Shown: positions 40,377 to 50,247, counted from the first letter of the stretch. The stretch: 64,000 nucleotides of DNA from Actinomycetota bacterium (GCA_016213625.1 JACQZZ010000003.1:103209-167208); one strand, 5' to 3'. Made by a program: numbers and translations. Notes: a model not told the origin generated them from the letters alone.

Positions 40377-42881
40377 ATGTTCGAACTCGCACTCAAGGAG
40401 CTCGTCGCCCGTCGGCGCCGCATGCTCAGCACCGTGTTCGCGGTGCTCCTCGGTGTCAGCCTGATGGCCGGCACCCTCATCATCACCGACACACTGATGG
40501 CAGCGGGCGACAGCGTGATGGAGGAGGGGCGCGCCGGGATCGACGCCATGGTCCGCGCCCACTCCGACGTCGACCTGTCGTTCGGGCAGGTCGGCGAACG
40601 GATCGACGCCTCGGTGATTGACGGCGTCCGCCAGGTGCCCGGCGTGGCGCGCGCCGAGATCCTGGTCACCGGCTATGCCCAGATCGTCGGCACGAACGGT
40701 GAGGTCGTCGGGGACCAGGAGCAGTCACCGGCGTTCGGGTTCAACTGGGTCGGCGATTCGTCGATCGACCCGTTCCGCATCGCCGAGGGGCGCGCCCCCG
40801 AGTCCGACGACGAGATCGTGATCGATCGCGGATCAGCGCGCACGGGCGACGTCCACGTCGGCGACCGGGTGACAGTGCTCACGCAACAGTCGCCCACGAC
40901 GTTCACGGTCGCCGGCATCGCCACGTTCGGCGACCACGACTCCCTCGCCGGCGCGACCGCCGTGCTGTTCACGGACGACGCGGCCCAGCAGTACCTGTCC
41001 TCGCCCGGCCGGGTGGACGCGATCGCCGTCAAGGCGGTCGACGGCGTCAGCCAGGACGAGATCGTGGAGCGGATCTCCGCGACCGTTCCCGGCCTCGAGG
41101 TCGTGACCGGCGCCACCCTGATCGCCGAGGACAAGGCGGCGTTCCACGACGAGATGGGTCCGTTCCGCCTCTTCCTGCTCGTGTTCGCGTTCGTCGCCGT
41201 GTTCGTCGGGGCGTTCATGATCAACAACACCTTCTCGATCACCGTCGCCCAGCGCACCCAGCAGCTCGCCATGGTGCGAGCACTCGGCGCCAGCCGCCGC
41301 CAGGTGCTGTGGTCGGTGATGGCCGAGGCGGTCGCGATCGGAATCGCCGGTGCCGGCCTGGGTCTCGCCGTTGGGGTCGGCCTCGCCGCCGGGCTCCGAG
41401 CGGCATTCGAGGCAATCGGCGTCGACCTGCCCGAAGGCCCGATGGTGATCCTGCCGGCGTCGCTGGCGATCTCGGCCGGCATCGGGCTCGCGATCACGGT
41501 GCTGTCGGCCTGGATGCCGGCCCGCCGCGCCGGACGGGTCCCGCCCGTCGCTGCGATGCGTGCGCTCGCCGTCGACCACTCCGGCACCTCCCGGCGCCGA
41601 ATCGTGATCGGCGCGGCGATCACGACGATCGGCTGTGCCACGCTGCTCGCCGGACTCGGCGGTGGCGGCATCGAGCTGGTCGGTCTCGGCGCGGTCGTCG
41701 CGCTCGGCGGTGTCGCCGTGCTCGGTCCGGTGCTCGCCCGCCCGGTGATCGGGGCGTTCGGCGTGATCGTGGGGCGCCTCGGCATCACCGGCGACATGTC
41801 GGTCCGCAACGCCAGGCGCAACGCCAAGCGCACCGCCAGGACGGCATCGTCGCTGATGATCGGCGTCGCGCTCGTCACCTTCATCGCCGTGTTGGCCGCG
41901 TCGGTGAAGACGTCGTTCTCCGGATCGCTGGAGGACAATTTCACCGGCACCCACATCGTCGAATCCGGAGGGTACGACGGTCGCGGCGGATTCAGCCTCG
42001 CACTCGCTGACGAGATGAACGCTGCCTCCGACGTCCAGGTCGTCACCGAGAGCCGGATGGCGCCGGCGGTCGTCGAAGGCTCCAACACCCTCGTGAACGG
42101 CTTCACCGGCTCGACGATCGGCCAGGTCTTCGACCTCGGCGACGTGACCGGCGACATCGCCGGTCTCGGCGACGACGGTATCGCCGTCGACGTCGAGTAC
42201 GCGGCCGACCACGATTGGGAGATCGGCACGCCGGTCGACGTCAGCTTCGCCACCGGCACGCACACGCTCGTCGTCGAGGCGACGTTCGACGAGTCAGCCG
42301 AATGGGTCGGGTCCTACTTCGTCGATGTCGCAGCCTTCGACCGGTACCTGCCCGGGCAGATGGACTTCCGGATCTACGCCTCCGGTGACGACACCACCAT
42401 CCGCGAGCTCGCGAAGGCCTACCCGACCACGACGCCGTTGGACAAGGCCGAGTTCCTCGACAAGGTCAACGGCGAACTCGACACGGTGCTGGGCGTGGTC
42501 TACGCGCTCTTGGCGCTGGCGGTGCTGATCGCGCTGCTCGGCATCGCCAACACGTTGTCGCTCTCGATCCACGAGCGAACTCGAGAGCTCGGTCTGCTGC
42601 GAGCGGTCGGCATGACTCGTCGTCAACTGCGACGGGTCGTACGAGGCGAGTCGGTGATGATCGCCCTGTTCGGCACCGCGCTCGGATTCGGGATCGGCTC
42701 GTTCTTCGGCTGGGCCGTCGTGCGAGCGCTCGCCGACCAGGGTTTCGACGAGTTCACCTACCCGATCGGCAACCTCACCGTGATCACGTCGATCGCCTGC
42801 TTCGCCGGCGCCGTCGCAGCGATCGTTCCCGCCCGACGCGCTGCTCGCCTCGACGTCCTCGACGCCCTCGTCGCCACCTGA
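40377..42881 (+). CDS. FtsX-like ABC permease (duplicated)
   Basis: An 834-residue permease. The N-terminal helix (RMLSTVFAVLLGVSLMAGTLIITDTLM) is followed by a large extracellular domain (about 45-255). A first FtsX core of three helices comes next (about 265-390, ending AWMPARRAGRVPPVAAMRAL), then two helices, a second extracellular domain and a second FtsX core (about 700-834, including NTLSLSIHERTRELGLLRAVGMTRRQLRRVVRGE, ending ARRAARLDVLDALVAT). Two FtsX cores in one chain is the usual actinobacterial arrangement. It partners the ATPase immediately upstream. Confidence 0.93.
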   Translation: MFELALKELVARRRRMLSTVFAVLLGVSLMAGTLIITDTLMAAGDSVMEEGRAGIDAMVRAHSDVDLSFGQVGERIDASVIDGVRQVPGVARAEILVTGYAQIVGTNGEVVGDQEQSPAFGFNWVGDSSIDPFRIAEGRAPESDDEIVIDRGSARTGDVHVGDRVTVLTQQSPTTFTVAGIATFGDHDSLAGATAVLFTDDAAQQYLSSPGRVDAIAVKAVDGVSQDEIVERISATVPGLEVVTGATLIAEDKAAFHDEMGPFRLFLLVFAFVAVFVGAFMINNTFSITVAQRTQQLAMVRALGASRRQVLWSVMAEAVAIGIAGAGLGLAVGVGLAAGLRAAFEAIGVDLPEGPMVILPASLAISAGIGLAITVLSAWMPARRAGRVPPVAAMRALAVDHSGTSRRRIVIGAAITTIGCATLLAGLGGGGIELVGLGAVVALGGVAVLGPVLARPVIGAFGVIVGRLGITGDMSVRNARRNAKRTARTASSLMIGVALVTFIAVLAASVKTSFSGSLEDNFTGTHIVESGGYDGRGGFSLALADEMNAASDVQVVTESRMAPAVVEGSNTLVNGFTGSTIGQVFDLGDVTGDIAGLGDDGIAVDVEYAADHDWEIGTPVDVSFATGTHTLVVEATFDESAEWVGSYFVDVAAFDRYLPGQMDFRIYASGDDTTIRELAKAYPTTTPLDKAEFLDKVNGELDTVLGVVYALLALAVLIALLGIANTLSLSIHERTRELGLLRAVGMTRRQLRRVVRGESVMIALFGTALGFGIGSFFGWAVVRALADQGFDEFTYPIGNLTVITSIACFAGAVAAIVPARRAARLDVLDALVAT

Positions 42882-42985
42882 ACTCGCCGGACCCGGTCGT
42901 CGGGGAATCGCTTCGGCGGTTCCCCGGCGCTGGGTCTCCGGCGAACCGCAAATCGCCCCTTCGCTCACTCCGAACGAGTCCAACC

Positions 42986-43138
42986 ATGTTCACCAACGAC
43001 CCGACCGACACCGACCGCACCGTCTCGGCGTCGGTCGCCACCACACCAGACCCCGCCTCGACGGCCCCTGACCCCGTGCGGACGACACCGCCCGACCAAC
43101 GCGGATCCACGCCCACCCATCGTCACAGCACGACGTGA
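42986..43138 (+). CDS. Possible 50-residue Pro/Thr-rich peptide
   Basis: A short frame (MFTNDPTDTDRTVSAS...THRHSTT) fills the gap between the permease and the convergent MFS gene. It has low-complexity composition, no ribosome site and no known family. It could be a spurious frame in GC-rich DNA. Confidence 0.2.
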   Translation: MFTNDPTDTDRTVSASVATTPDPASTAPDPVRTTPPDQRGSTPTHRHSTT

Positions 43139-43146
43139 CGGCGACG

Positions 43147-44850
43147 CTACTGGGTCGGGTTGCGGGTGTGGCCCGACAGCGACTCGATGACGGTCCACGC
43201 GGCGTCGTGGGCCGGTTCGTGGCCGGTGATCGCCACCAGGAACGGGTCGCGGTCGATCGCGAGCAGGCTCCCCGCGGTGGTCGCGACGACCGTTGCGGTG
43301 CGGGGGACGTTGGCGAGCAGGGCGATCTCGCCGAACCCTTCACCGCGGCCGATGCTGCTGACCGGCGCACCGGCTCGGGTGACCTCGAAGCGGCCATCGG
43401 CGATCGCGTAGAAGGCGTCGCCCGGTTCGCCCTCGGTGATGATCGTGGTGCCCGCCGGCGCGTGCACCTCGCGCGCGCTGCGCGCCACCGCTTCGAGCGA
43501 CCACACCGGTAGCGGTGCGAACACCGGCAGCAACCGCAGCAGACTCATCTCGACCACCGGGACATCGGCGGCACCGTCGGCCTTGCGGAGCGAGCCGGCG
43601 AGCCCCACCGCGGCAAGGCCGAAGATGATCCCGATGCCGATCAGCGCTGCCGTCGCACCGGACTGCGCGATGAGCACCTGGGCGACCAGCGAACCGACGA
43701 GGCCGCCGATGCCGGCAAGCGTCTCGACGGCACCGAACACGCTCGCCAGTTCCGATGGCGGCGCGGAGCGCTGGAGCAACACGCGTGCGAGCACGTCGAG
43801 CAGGCCGCGGCTGAGGCCGATCACGGGGATCAGGACGAGCGCGGTGGCGACCGTGATCACCCAACCGAGCAGCACCGATGAGACGGCGATCGTCCCCAGG
43901 CAGAGCAGCAGCAGCGGTGCGACCCGTGGCCTGCGGGCGGCGCGCCCCGACACACCCGAGCAGAGGAACGACCCGAACCCGAACAGCGCGCTGAGGATGC
44001 CCGCACCGGCACCGCCGAGGTCGATGTGCTCGGCGGCGATGACCACCCAGATGACGTCACTCGCTCCGACGACGACGAACTGCGCCATCGAGACCAGCAG
44101 GACCCCGCGTGAACCTGGCCGCCTGACGACCCGGATGATGTCGGCGAACGGTCCGAGCACGACATCTCGAAGGCCGGGTCGATCGGTGGTCGGCGCGGTG
44201 GGGTCGATGGCCGCCGGCGGTCCGTTCCACGACGACGGGATCGACAGCACGAGCCCGATCGCCGTGACGACGGCAGCCCCCGTGAGCGCGGTGCCCGGGT
44301 TGCCGACCGCGAGCAGTCCGCTGGACAGCAGCGGCCCGAGGAACAGGGCCGCCGTGTCGCCGTGGCCGACCCACACGTTGGCGGTCGTCAGCTCGCGTGA
44401 AGTCCGCACGAGCGCGGGGAGCAGCACGGCGGCGGCCGGACGCAGCGCGGTGGACGCCGCATACCCGATCATCACCCCGAGGACGGCGAGCCACACGGGC
44501 CCGGTCGCGAACGCGGTCGCGCCGGCCAGCGCGAAGCCGAAGGCCTGGGCGGCGATGCCGGTCAGCCGGACCGTGCCCGGCGGGTGCCGCTGCGCGATCC
44601 GTGCCGTCACCGGCGACAGCAACAGGTACGGGCTGATCGCGACGAACGACGCGACGCCCACGGCTGTCGCGCCGCTGCGGTCGTAGGTGTACACGAGGAG
44701 CGCGATCAGCACGGCCCACTCGCCGATCGTCGTGAGGGCGTGCCCGGCCAGATAGGGAACGAGGCGCCGGCTCGGCCTGGTGTGCGCGGGCGGTGCGATG
44801 GACGGCGTGTCACCCTCGGGCTCGTGAGGTGTGTCGGAGTGAGTGGTCAT
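43147..44850 (-). CDS. MFS transporter with C-terminal cyclic-nucleotide-binding domain
   Basis: A 567-residue fusion. Residues about 28-430 contain 10-12 membrane helices of an MFS_3/enterobactin-exporter-like protein (LVPYLAGHALTTIGEWAVLIALLVYTYDRSG). Residues about 445-555 form a cNMP-binding domain with the phosphate-binding cassette FGEIALLANVPRTATVVA, so transport may be gated by cAMP or a related ligand. The Arg of the cassette is retained. The gene starts 18 bp after the SRPBCC gene, so the two are likely cotranscribed. The substrate is unknown. Confidence 0.9.
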   Translation of the reverse strand: MTTHSDTPHEPEGDTPSIAPPAHTRPSRRLVPYLAGHALTTIGEWAVLIALLVYTYDRSGATAVGVASFVAISPYLLLSPVTARIAQRHPPGTVRLTGIAAQAFGFALAGATAFATGPVWLAVLGVMIGYAASTALRPAAAVLLPALVRTSRELTTANVWVGHGDTAALFLGPLLSSGLLAVGNPGTALTGAAVVTAIGLVLSIPSSWNGPPAAIDPTAPTTDRPGLRDVVLGPFADIIRVVRRPGSRGVLLVSMAQFVVVGASDVIWVVIAAEHIDLGGAGAGILSALFGFGSFLCSGVSGRAARRPRVAPLLLLCLGTIAVSSVLLGWVITVATALVLIPVIGLSRGLLDVLARVLLQRSAPPSELASVFGAVETLAGIGGLVGSLVAQVLIAQSGATAALIGIGIIFGLAAVGLAGSLRKADGAADVPVVEMSLLRLLPVFAPLPVWSLEAVARSAREVHAPAGTTIITEGEPGDAFYAIADGRFEVTRAGAPVSSIGRGEGFGEIALLANVPRTATVVATTAGSLLAIDRDPFLVAITGHEPAHDAAWTVIESLSGHTRNPTQ

Positions 44851-44868
44851 GAACGACGAGCGGCGCGC

Positions 44869-45327
44869 TCAGCGCTCCAGCGCCGCAGCGAGGCGTTCGA
44901 GCGTGCCGCTGATCGTCTGCCGATTGCGTTCGGCACGATCCGCGATGCCCGACACCTTCGCGCTGAACTCGAGCGCCGACTCGGGGCGCAGATCGTCGTT
45001 CCACTCGGTGACCCGACAGCCGGAGTCCGTGGGTTCGATGCGGTAGCCCCACGTGGAGAAGTGGAAGTCGTACATCGAGCACTCGAACGTGAACGCGCGT
45101 CCCGGATCCGCCCTGGTGATCGTGGCCACCGTGACCCACTCGTGCTCGCCGTTGCGGTTGTGGCCCTCGAACTTCGCGCCCACGACCGCGTGGTCGAACC
45201 CTTCGAGCCACTCGCATCGATGGCACTCCACCGACCATTCACCCATGCGGGTGACGTCGGAGATCGCGGCGTACACCGCGTCGGGGCTTGCGGCGATGTC
45301 GCGGGTGATCTCGATCCTGTCGGCCAT
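44869..45327 (-). CDS. SRPBCC family protein
   Basis: A 152-residue START/polyketide cyclase-like protein: IEITRDIAASPDAVYAAISDVTRMGEWSVECHRCEWLEG is the typical opening, and GIADRAERNRQTISGTLERLAAALE is the C-terminal helix. Such proteins bind hydrophobic ligands. The ATG at 45327 is preferred; the frame upstream to 45411 is not protein-like. It lies 46 bp after the MazF gene and just before the MFS-cNMP gene. Confidence 0.88.
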   Translation of the reverse strand: MADRIEITRDIAASPDAVYAAISDVTRMGEWSVECHRCEWLEGFDHAVVGAKFEGHNRNGEHEWVTVATITRADPGRAFTFECSMYDFHFSTWGYRIEPTDSGCRVTEWNDDLRPESALEFSAKVSGIADRAERNRQTISGTLERLAAALER

Positions 45328-45373
45328 GTACCGAGTCAAGCACAGCGGGCTGGCACCCTTGACCGCTCCGGTC

Positions 45374-45706
45374 TCAGGCCCCGGCGAGCCCGAGGAAAAC
45401 GACGAGGGCACGCGACAGTCGGATGACGTCGTCGTCGCTCAACTGACCAAGGCGTTCCCCCAACTTGGCACGCGGGATGGTGGTCACCTTGTCGACCATC
45501 AGCCGGCTGGACTCCCGGATACCGGTCGTGTCATCGGCCTCGATGAGCAATCGGAGCAGCGGTGCATCGGTGGGGTCAGTGGTGAACGCGCAGACGGTCA
45601 CCGACGCGGTGGCGTCGAACCGGTCGTCTTGGACGATGACGACGGGTCGGGGCTTGCCGACGGTGCCGGTACCCGCCGATGCCGTCCAGATTTCGCCCCG
45701 CTTCAC
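45374..45706 (-). CDS. mazF: MazF-type toxin (PemK/MazF endoribonuclease)
   Basis: A 110-residue MazF-like protein: MKRGEIWTASAGTGTVGKPRPVVIVQDDRFDATASVTVCAFTT carries the family's GEIW and KPRPVVIVQ signatures. The C-terminal half has LMVDKVTTIPRAKLGERLGQLSDDDVIRLSRAL. Members are sequence-specific ribonucleases that stop growth when the antitoxin is lost. The GTG at 45706 overlaps the antitoxin stop by 4 bp (GTGA). The full length suggests an active gene. Confidence 0.92.
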   Translation of the reverse strand: MKRGEIWTASAGTGTVGKPRPVVIVQDDRFDATASVTVCAFTTDPTDAPLLRLLIEADDTTGIRESSRLMVDKVTTIPRAKLGERLGQLSDDDVIRLSRALVVFLGLAGA

Positions 45707-45921
45707 TCGTCGTCGGCCAGCTCGTCGATGAAGGCCTGGTCGTCGGCTTCGTGTCGGCTCGCAGCGAGTGCGAGTGACTGGAGGTGCGCCTGCTCGGCGA
45801 ACTGGGGGGATCTGACGTCGGGAACCCAGATCTGGATGGGCCGGAGCCCCTGCTCGCGGAGCCGCTGCCGGTGGGCGCGTACACGGATGGCCGTGGGTGA
45901 CGACGATGGTTGGCGAGCCAT
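45703..45921 (-). CDS. MazE-type antitoxin (DUF3018-like)
   Basis: A 72-residue protein, TAIRVRAHRQRLREQGLRPIQIWVPDVRSPQFAEQAHLQSLALAASRHEADDQAFIDEL: a basic DNA-binding N-terminus and an acidic tail that would wrap the toxin. This is the DUF3018 antitoxin type commonly paired with MazF. TAACAT ends 6 nt before the ATG, implying leaderless transcription, and the GTTACATGTAAC palindrome overlaps it, so the pair is expected to repress its own promoter. Confidence 0.9.
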   Translation of the reverse strand: MARQPSSSPTAIRVRAHRQRLREQGLRPIQIWVPDVRSPQFAEQAHLQSLALAASRHEADDQAFIDELADDE

Positions 45922-45929
45922 GGAACGAT

Positions 45930-45941
45930 GTTACATGTAAC
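45930..45941. promoter_or_regulatory. Palindromic mazEF operator overlapping the -10 box
   Basis: GTTACATGTAAC is a perfect 12-bp palindrome. Its minus-strand sequence includes part of the TAACAT -10 candidate (45928-45933), so binding of the antitoxin would directly block transcription. Confidence 0.7.
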
Positions 45942-45964
45942 AACGGCGACGTGGCAACGACGGG

Positions 45965-48718
45965 TCACTCCGCGAGGCCGGAACGCACCGCGTGGATGGC
46001 GATCTCGGTGCGATTGCTGGCCCCGATCTTCGGGAGAATGTGCGTGACGTGGACACCGACCGTGCGGGCGGACATGCCGAGTCGGCGGCCGATCTCGGCA
46101 TTGGCGAGGCCTGCCGCGATCAGCTTCGCGACGTCCTGCTCGCGTGGAGTCAACCCGGCGGACCGTTGAGCCGTTGGGCGGCCACCGAGGGATCGGAGCA
46201 CCGATCGTGCTTCGTCCTGGGTGGTGCCGGGCCAGTGAGCGACGGCGCTGAGCGCGGCGTGAGCGAATGCTCGCCCGCGCGCTCGGTCGCCAATTGCTGC
46301 GGCTGAGCGAGCAGCCACTATCCACGCGCCGGCCCGATTTGCGGCTGCACGTGGATGGGGATCGTTGGCACTGGCCGTCGCGATCGCGATCGCGGCCTCG
46401 TGGTCACCAGCAGCAGCGCACGCCATCGCGTCGAGATGCAGTGTCCAGGCCACCTGTGCGACCGGGTCGAGCCATTGCGACATCGCAGCGGCCAACGCAG
46501 GAGTCGTGCCGGGCCAGTGCTGGGCGGTGACAATCGCGAGACCGCCGGCTTTGTCCCCTGCGATCAGCGTTGGGTGTGCACGACCTTCCAGCCGTTGAAC
46601 GATCTCCGTGGCGATTTGCTCTCCGGCGAGCACGCGATGCTGCAACGAGAGGCATGTCGTCCACCACTCCAGTTCGGGGTCGGCCCGCGATGCGGCGAAC
46701 GCTGATGCTGCGGTGAGCACGGCTGACGCCTCGACGAGACGGTGCTGGTCGAGCAACAGGTGGACACCGACGAGGCGGACACACAGATCATGAGAATCGC
46801 ACGGCAGGGCCGGCACGCGCGCATGCGCCGCAACGGACGTCGAGTCACCTTCACACTCGGCGAGGAGGGCGCGCCACAATCGAACGTACGGGCGGAATCG
46901 CTCGTCGTAGGTACTCACGGTGTCGAGCTGGTCGACCAATCCGGCGGTCCAGTCGGCTGGACGCCGGTAGATCGTCGCGTGAATGAGATTGTTGAGTGTT
47001 CGGCCGGCCGTTGCCACGTCCCCTGCGCCCAGCACCACCGGCAGCGCGCGCTCGAGCATCGAGATGCCCCGTGTCGAGATGTCGTCTCGGCGACTGGCAA
47101 GCACCGACCCCTCGATGACATCGAGCGCCACTGACAGCGATTCGTGTTCCGCCACCGCTGGGGAGAGGTGGGCTCGTGCGGCGGCGACAGCCTCGAGCGT
47201 CAGCTCGAGATCGTCGGCGACCATCGCTGCTTCTGCCTGGGCCAGGTGGACGAGGGCCCACTCTGCGCCACGAGGGACCAGTGGCAAGAGTGCGGCGGCT
47301 CGGTCGAGAGCGTCGGTTCGTCCTACGCCATCTCCTACGTGCCAGCGTGCGCGAGCGAGAACACGCCATGCCGCAGCGCGCTGTGATGGCGTGGCCGAGG
47401 GTGACACGGTCACCGCGAGGCCGTGGCGCTCGGTTGCTGCACAATCGTTGCAACGAAGCTCCGCTTCTGCAGCCGCCAGTAGGAGGCGGACATCGGCCGG
47501 GTCGAAGCTGAGCCCCTCGACGGCGAGCCGCGCGGCTCGACCAGGAGTTCCGTTGTCGAGTGCCGACATGGCCGCTGCGCGTGCCGCGGGAACCGCACGG
47601 CGCGCGTCTCCGATCGCTGCTGCGTGAGCGAGCACGCTTGCCGGGTCTGGGTGGTCGGTCGCCTCGAGTACTTCGAGCACGGTGGTGTGCAGACGCCGCC
47701 GTTGCCGGCTGAGCGTGGTTGCCGCGGCGACCGCGGCCATCATCGGTGAACGCAACCAGAACTCGTCGGGCGGTCCCTCACCGATGAACTTCAGGTCTTG
47801 CAGCCGCCGGAGACCGGCCACGACGTCACTCTCCGACAAGTCGACGAGGCGCTGCACGAGCTCGAACGAGCAGGACCGGCCGACGATGGCCACCGCTTCG
47901 CAGATCGCCCGTTCTCGGTCCGGGAGGCCAGCGAGTCGACGAGAGACACCGTCGGCGATCGAGGCGGGAACGTCGTCGCCACTGAGGTGGGTGTCGCTGT
48001 CGAGCATCGTCAGCAGGAAGAGCGCGTTGCCGCCGCTTCGTTGGTGGAGTTCGTCGATCATCTGTGGGCTCGCGTCGGCACGTCGACTCAGCACGATCTG
48101 CCGTACCGCTGCTTCATCGAGTCCATCCAGTGCCACACACACGGAATCCGGCGCCCCGATCTCTTCCACGAATTCCGACGCGTCAACCGATGTTCCGGTG
48201 AGGCTGACCACAGCGCACACTGCTGCCGAACTCCGCGCCACAGCGCCGAGCAACACACGGAGATCAGCGTCTCCGAAATGCACGTCGTCGATGACCAGCA
48301 AGGCTCGCTCGGGCTGGCCGGCCTCGCCGGCCAGCGCGGTGAGTGCCGCGGCCAACGCGCCCGGCACCGCAGGATCGGTCGGCATCGAGCCCAGATGGGC
48401 CCCCGACGGTCCCAAGACTCTGAGCACGTCTCGCCGTAGCGGATGCAACGTCGTCGGGATCGTCGTCCACTCAGACGCCATCGGTCCGAACGCTTGCCAA
48501 AACGGCTCCAACGCCGACACGCTGATGCGAGGACACCGGCCCACCAAGGTGTGCGTACCTCTCCCGGCCGCACGCGACACCGCTTCGTCGAGCACAGCGG
48601 ACTTCCCGGCGCCGTCCTCCCCGCAGACCACGACGAGGCGGCGACCTTGGGCGTGCGCCTCGACGATGCCGTCGACCTCCGACGCCCGTCCTGCGAGACG
48701 CTCCATACGATCGCCCAT
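45965..48718 (-). CDS. LuxR-family ATPase regulator (LAL type)
   Basis: A 917-residue regulator with Walker A GEDGAGKS (33-40), a Walker B-like ALLVIDDVHFGDADLRVLL, a long helical repeat region and a C-terminal LuxR helix-turn-helix (LTPREQDVAKLIAAGLANAEIGRRLGMSARTVGVHVTHILPKIGASNRTEIAIHAV). It starts at the ATG at 48718; the frame above it is not protein-like. It is divergent from the beta-lactamase-family lipoprotein gene, which is therefore a possible target. It is a different member of the family from the one at 35648-38536, not a recent duplicate. Confidence 0.92.
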   Translation of the reverse strand: MGDRMERLAGRASEVDGIVEAHAQGRRLVVVCGEDGAGKSAVLDEAVSRAAGRGTHTLVGRCPRISVSALEPFWQAFGPMASEWTTIPTTLHPLRRDVLRVLGPSGAHLGSMPTDPAVPGALAAALTALAGEAGQPERALLVIDDVHFGDADLRVLLGAVARSSAAVCAVVSLTGTSVDASEFVEEIGAPDSVCVALDGLDEAAVRQIVLSRRADASPQMIDELHQRSGGNALFLLTMLDSDTHLSGDDVPASIADGVSRRLAGLPDRERAICEAVAIVGRSCSFELVQRLVDLSESDVVAGLRRLQDLKFIGEGPPDEFWLRSPMMAAVAAATTLSRQRRRLHTTVLEVLEATDHPDPASVLAHAAAIGDARRAVPAARAAAMSALDNGTPGRAARLAVEGLSFDPADVRLLLAAAEAELRCNDCAATERHGLAVTVSPSATPSQRAAAWRVLARARWHVGDGVGRTDALDRAAALLPLVPRGAEWALVHLAQAEAAMVADDLELTLEAVAAARAHLSPAVAEHESLSVALDVIEGSVLASRRDDISTRGISMLERALPVVLGAGDVATAGRTLNNLIHATIYRRPADWTAGLVDQLDTVSTYDERFRPYVRLWRALLAECEGDSTSVAAHARVPALPCDSHDLCVRLVGVHLLLDQHRLVEASAVLTAASAFAASRADPELEWWTTCLSLQHRVLAGEQIATEIVQRLEGRAHPTLIAGDKAGGLAIVTAQHWPGTTPALAAAMSQWLDPVAQVAWTLHLDAMACAAAGDHEAAIAIATASANDPHPRAAANRAGAWIVAARSAAAIGDRARGRAFAHAALSAVAHWPGTTQDEARSVLRSLGGRPTAQRSAGLTPREQDVAKLIAAGLANAEIGRRLGMSARTVGVHVTHILPKIGASNRTEIAIHAVRSGLAE

Positions 48719-48948
48719 CGCCGGGAGCCTAGGAGAACGACGATGGCGGTCGCCCCGAGGTCTCCCTGCCTGACTCATCGCCTCATCGTCGCCCTCGATG
48801 GGATGTGCAACATCCGCGAAATGACGTACCCGCGATCGGTCGTGCGCAGGATACGTCAGTCAGCCGATGTACGGCGCTCAGATGTGGTTCATGCTCACCC
48901 ATGTGATCGGAGCACCCCCGCTCCGATTCGCGTATGGGAGGACACTTC

Positions 48949-50247
48949 ATGACCACCACCACCGCAACGGATGAGAGCGCTTCTGCGATGATGGTCATCA
49001 CCCGTCGTGCGATCGCTGCCGGTGTGCTCGCGCTGCTGACGAGCCTCGTCGCATGTTCGTCCGACCCGTCGTCGAGCCCTTCGACCGAGTCGAGCGTGAG
49101 CGGCACCGAGACGACATCCCCACCGACGTTGGCCGAGACCATCGTCGAAACCTCCGCCGAGACGGTGGCGGTCGCCGCCGCGCTCGATGACGCGTTGCTG
49201 ACGGAATGGCTGACGGAAGCCGTCGCGAAGTATCCCAACTCACCTGGCCATCTGATGTGGGTGATCTCGCCGGAGTTCACCGGCGGCGCTGCAGCCGGCA
49301 CCCTGGAACTCGACTCGTCGGCTCCGCTCGAGGTCGACACACCGATCCGAGTCGCCAGCGTGACCAAGACCTTCGTCGCTGCGTCGGTGCTGCGCCTGGC
49401 CGAGATGGGCGAACTCACCCTGGACGACCCCATCTCGCAACACCTGTCGCCCACCTATCTCGAGATGTTGAGCGGTGATGGGTACGACGTGGACGCCATC
49501 ACCGTTCGCCACCTGCTCACCCACACCTCGGGGATTGCCGACTACGCCGGCTTCGAGGAGAACTACGAGGGCAAGTTCCAGGAGATGCTCGAAGCGGATC
49601 CCACGTTCCAGTGGAATCGCGAACTCGAAGTGCAGTTCGCGATGGACAACTACGACCCGTTGGCCGAACCCGGCGCCGAGTTCCACTACGCGGACACCGG
49701 ATATGTCCTGTTGGGCGATCTGCTCGAACGTGCGATGGGCGTGACCAGCTATGGCGCGGCGATGGCGGAACTCCTTGGATTCGATGAACTCGGCCTCACG
49801 TCGACCTTCGTGGAGCGTCTCGATCGGCCTGCCCCCGACAAGCCGCTCGGTCACCAGTACATCGGCACCCTCGACTACACCAACATCGATCCGGGCCAGG
49901 ACATGTACGGAGGCGGCGGCATCGTCAGCACGACCCGTGAGATCTCGATGTTCTTCGATGCGCTGCTCGGCGGCCGAGTCTTCGACAAGCCCGAAACCCT
50001 CACCGAGATGATCACCCCTGCCGCCGACGCCGAACCCGGCTCGGAAGCCGCGAGCGAAGGCCTGGGCATCTTCCTGATGGAGAGTCCGTCCGGCGAGACG
50101 TGCTACTCGCACACCGGGTACGGAGGCACGACGGCCATCGCGTGTCCCGACAGCGGCATCACCATGACCATCACGGTGCAACAGGTCGATGCACCCGCAG
50201 AGGACTACTCCGATCCGGTGCTCAGAGTGTTCGAGTCGCTGGGCTGA
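48949..50247 (+). CDS. Beta-lactamase/class C-like serine hydrolase, lipoprotein
   Basis: A 432-residue protein of the serine beta-lactamase/D-Ala-D-Ala peptidase-like family. The N-terminus ITRRAIAAGVLALLTSLVAC has a lipobox (Cys36), followed by a Ser/Thr-rich linker. The SxxK motif is S137-V-T-K140. The second motif reads HYADTGY (Tyr with Ala-Asp instead of YxN), and HTG replaces KTG, as in many esterase-type members (EstB-like). It is probably an extracellular esterase or peptidase rather than an antibiotic resistance enzyme. GGGAGG before 48949 supports the start. Confidence 0.9.
   Translation: MTTTTATDESASAMMVITRRAIAAGVLALLTSLVACSSDPSSSPSTESSVSGTETTSPPTLAETIVETSAETVAVAAALDDALLTEWLTEAVAKYPNSPGHLMWVISPEFTGGAAAGTLELDSSAPLEVDTPIRVASVTKTFVAASVLRLAEMGELTLDDPISQHLSPTYLEMLSGDGYDVDAITVRHLLTHTSGIADYAGFEENYEGKFQEMLEADPTFQWNRELEVQFAMDNYDPLAEPGAEFHYADTGYVLLGDLLERAMGVTSYGAAMAELLGFDELGLTSTFVERLDRPAPDKPLGHQYIGTLDYTNIDPGQDMYGGGGIVSTTREISMFFDALLGGRVFDKPETLTEMITPAADAEPGSEAASEGLGIFLMESPSGETCYSHTGYGGTTAIACPDSGITMTITVQQVDAPAEDYSDPVLRVFESLG

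Noticed and set aside
40673..42265. Long minus-strand frames opposite the FtsX permease
   Set aside because: Low-complexity Ser/Thr/Pro or Asp/Arg-rich translations; shadows of the permease gene.
42784..43397. Minus-strand frames in the permease/MFS gap
   Set aside because: Arg/Ser/Gly-rich with no start signal; the overlap with real genes explains them.
48949..50247. Antibiotic-resistance beta-lactamase
   Set aside because: YAD and HTG replace YxN and KTG, and the protein is a lipoprotein of the broad esterase/peptidase class; resistance is not supported.
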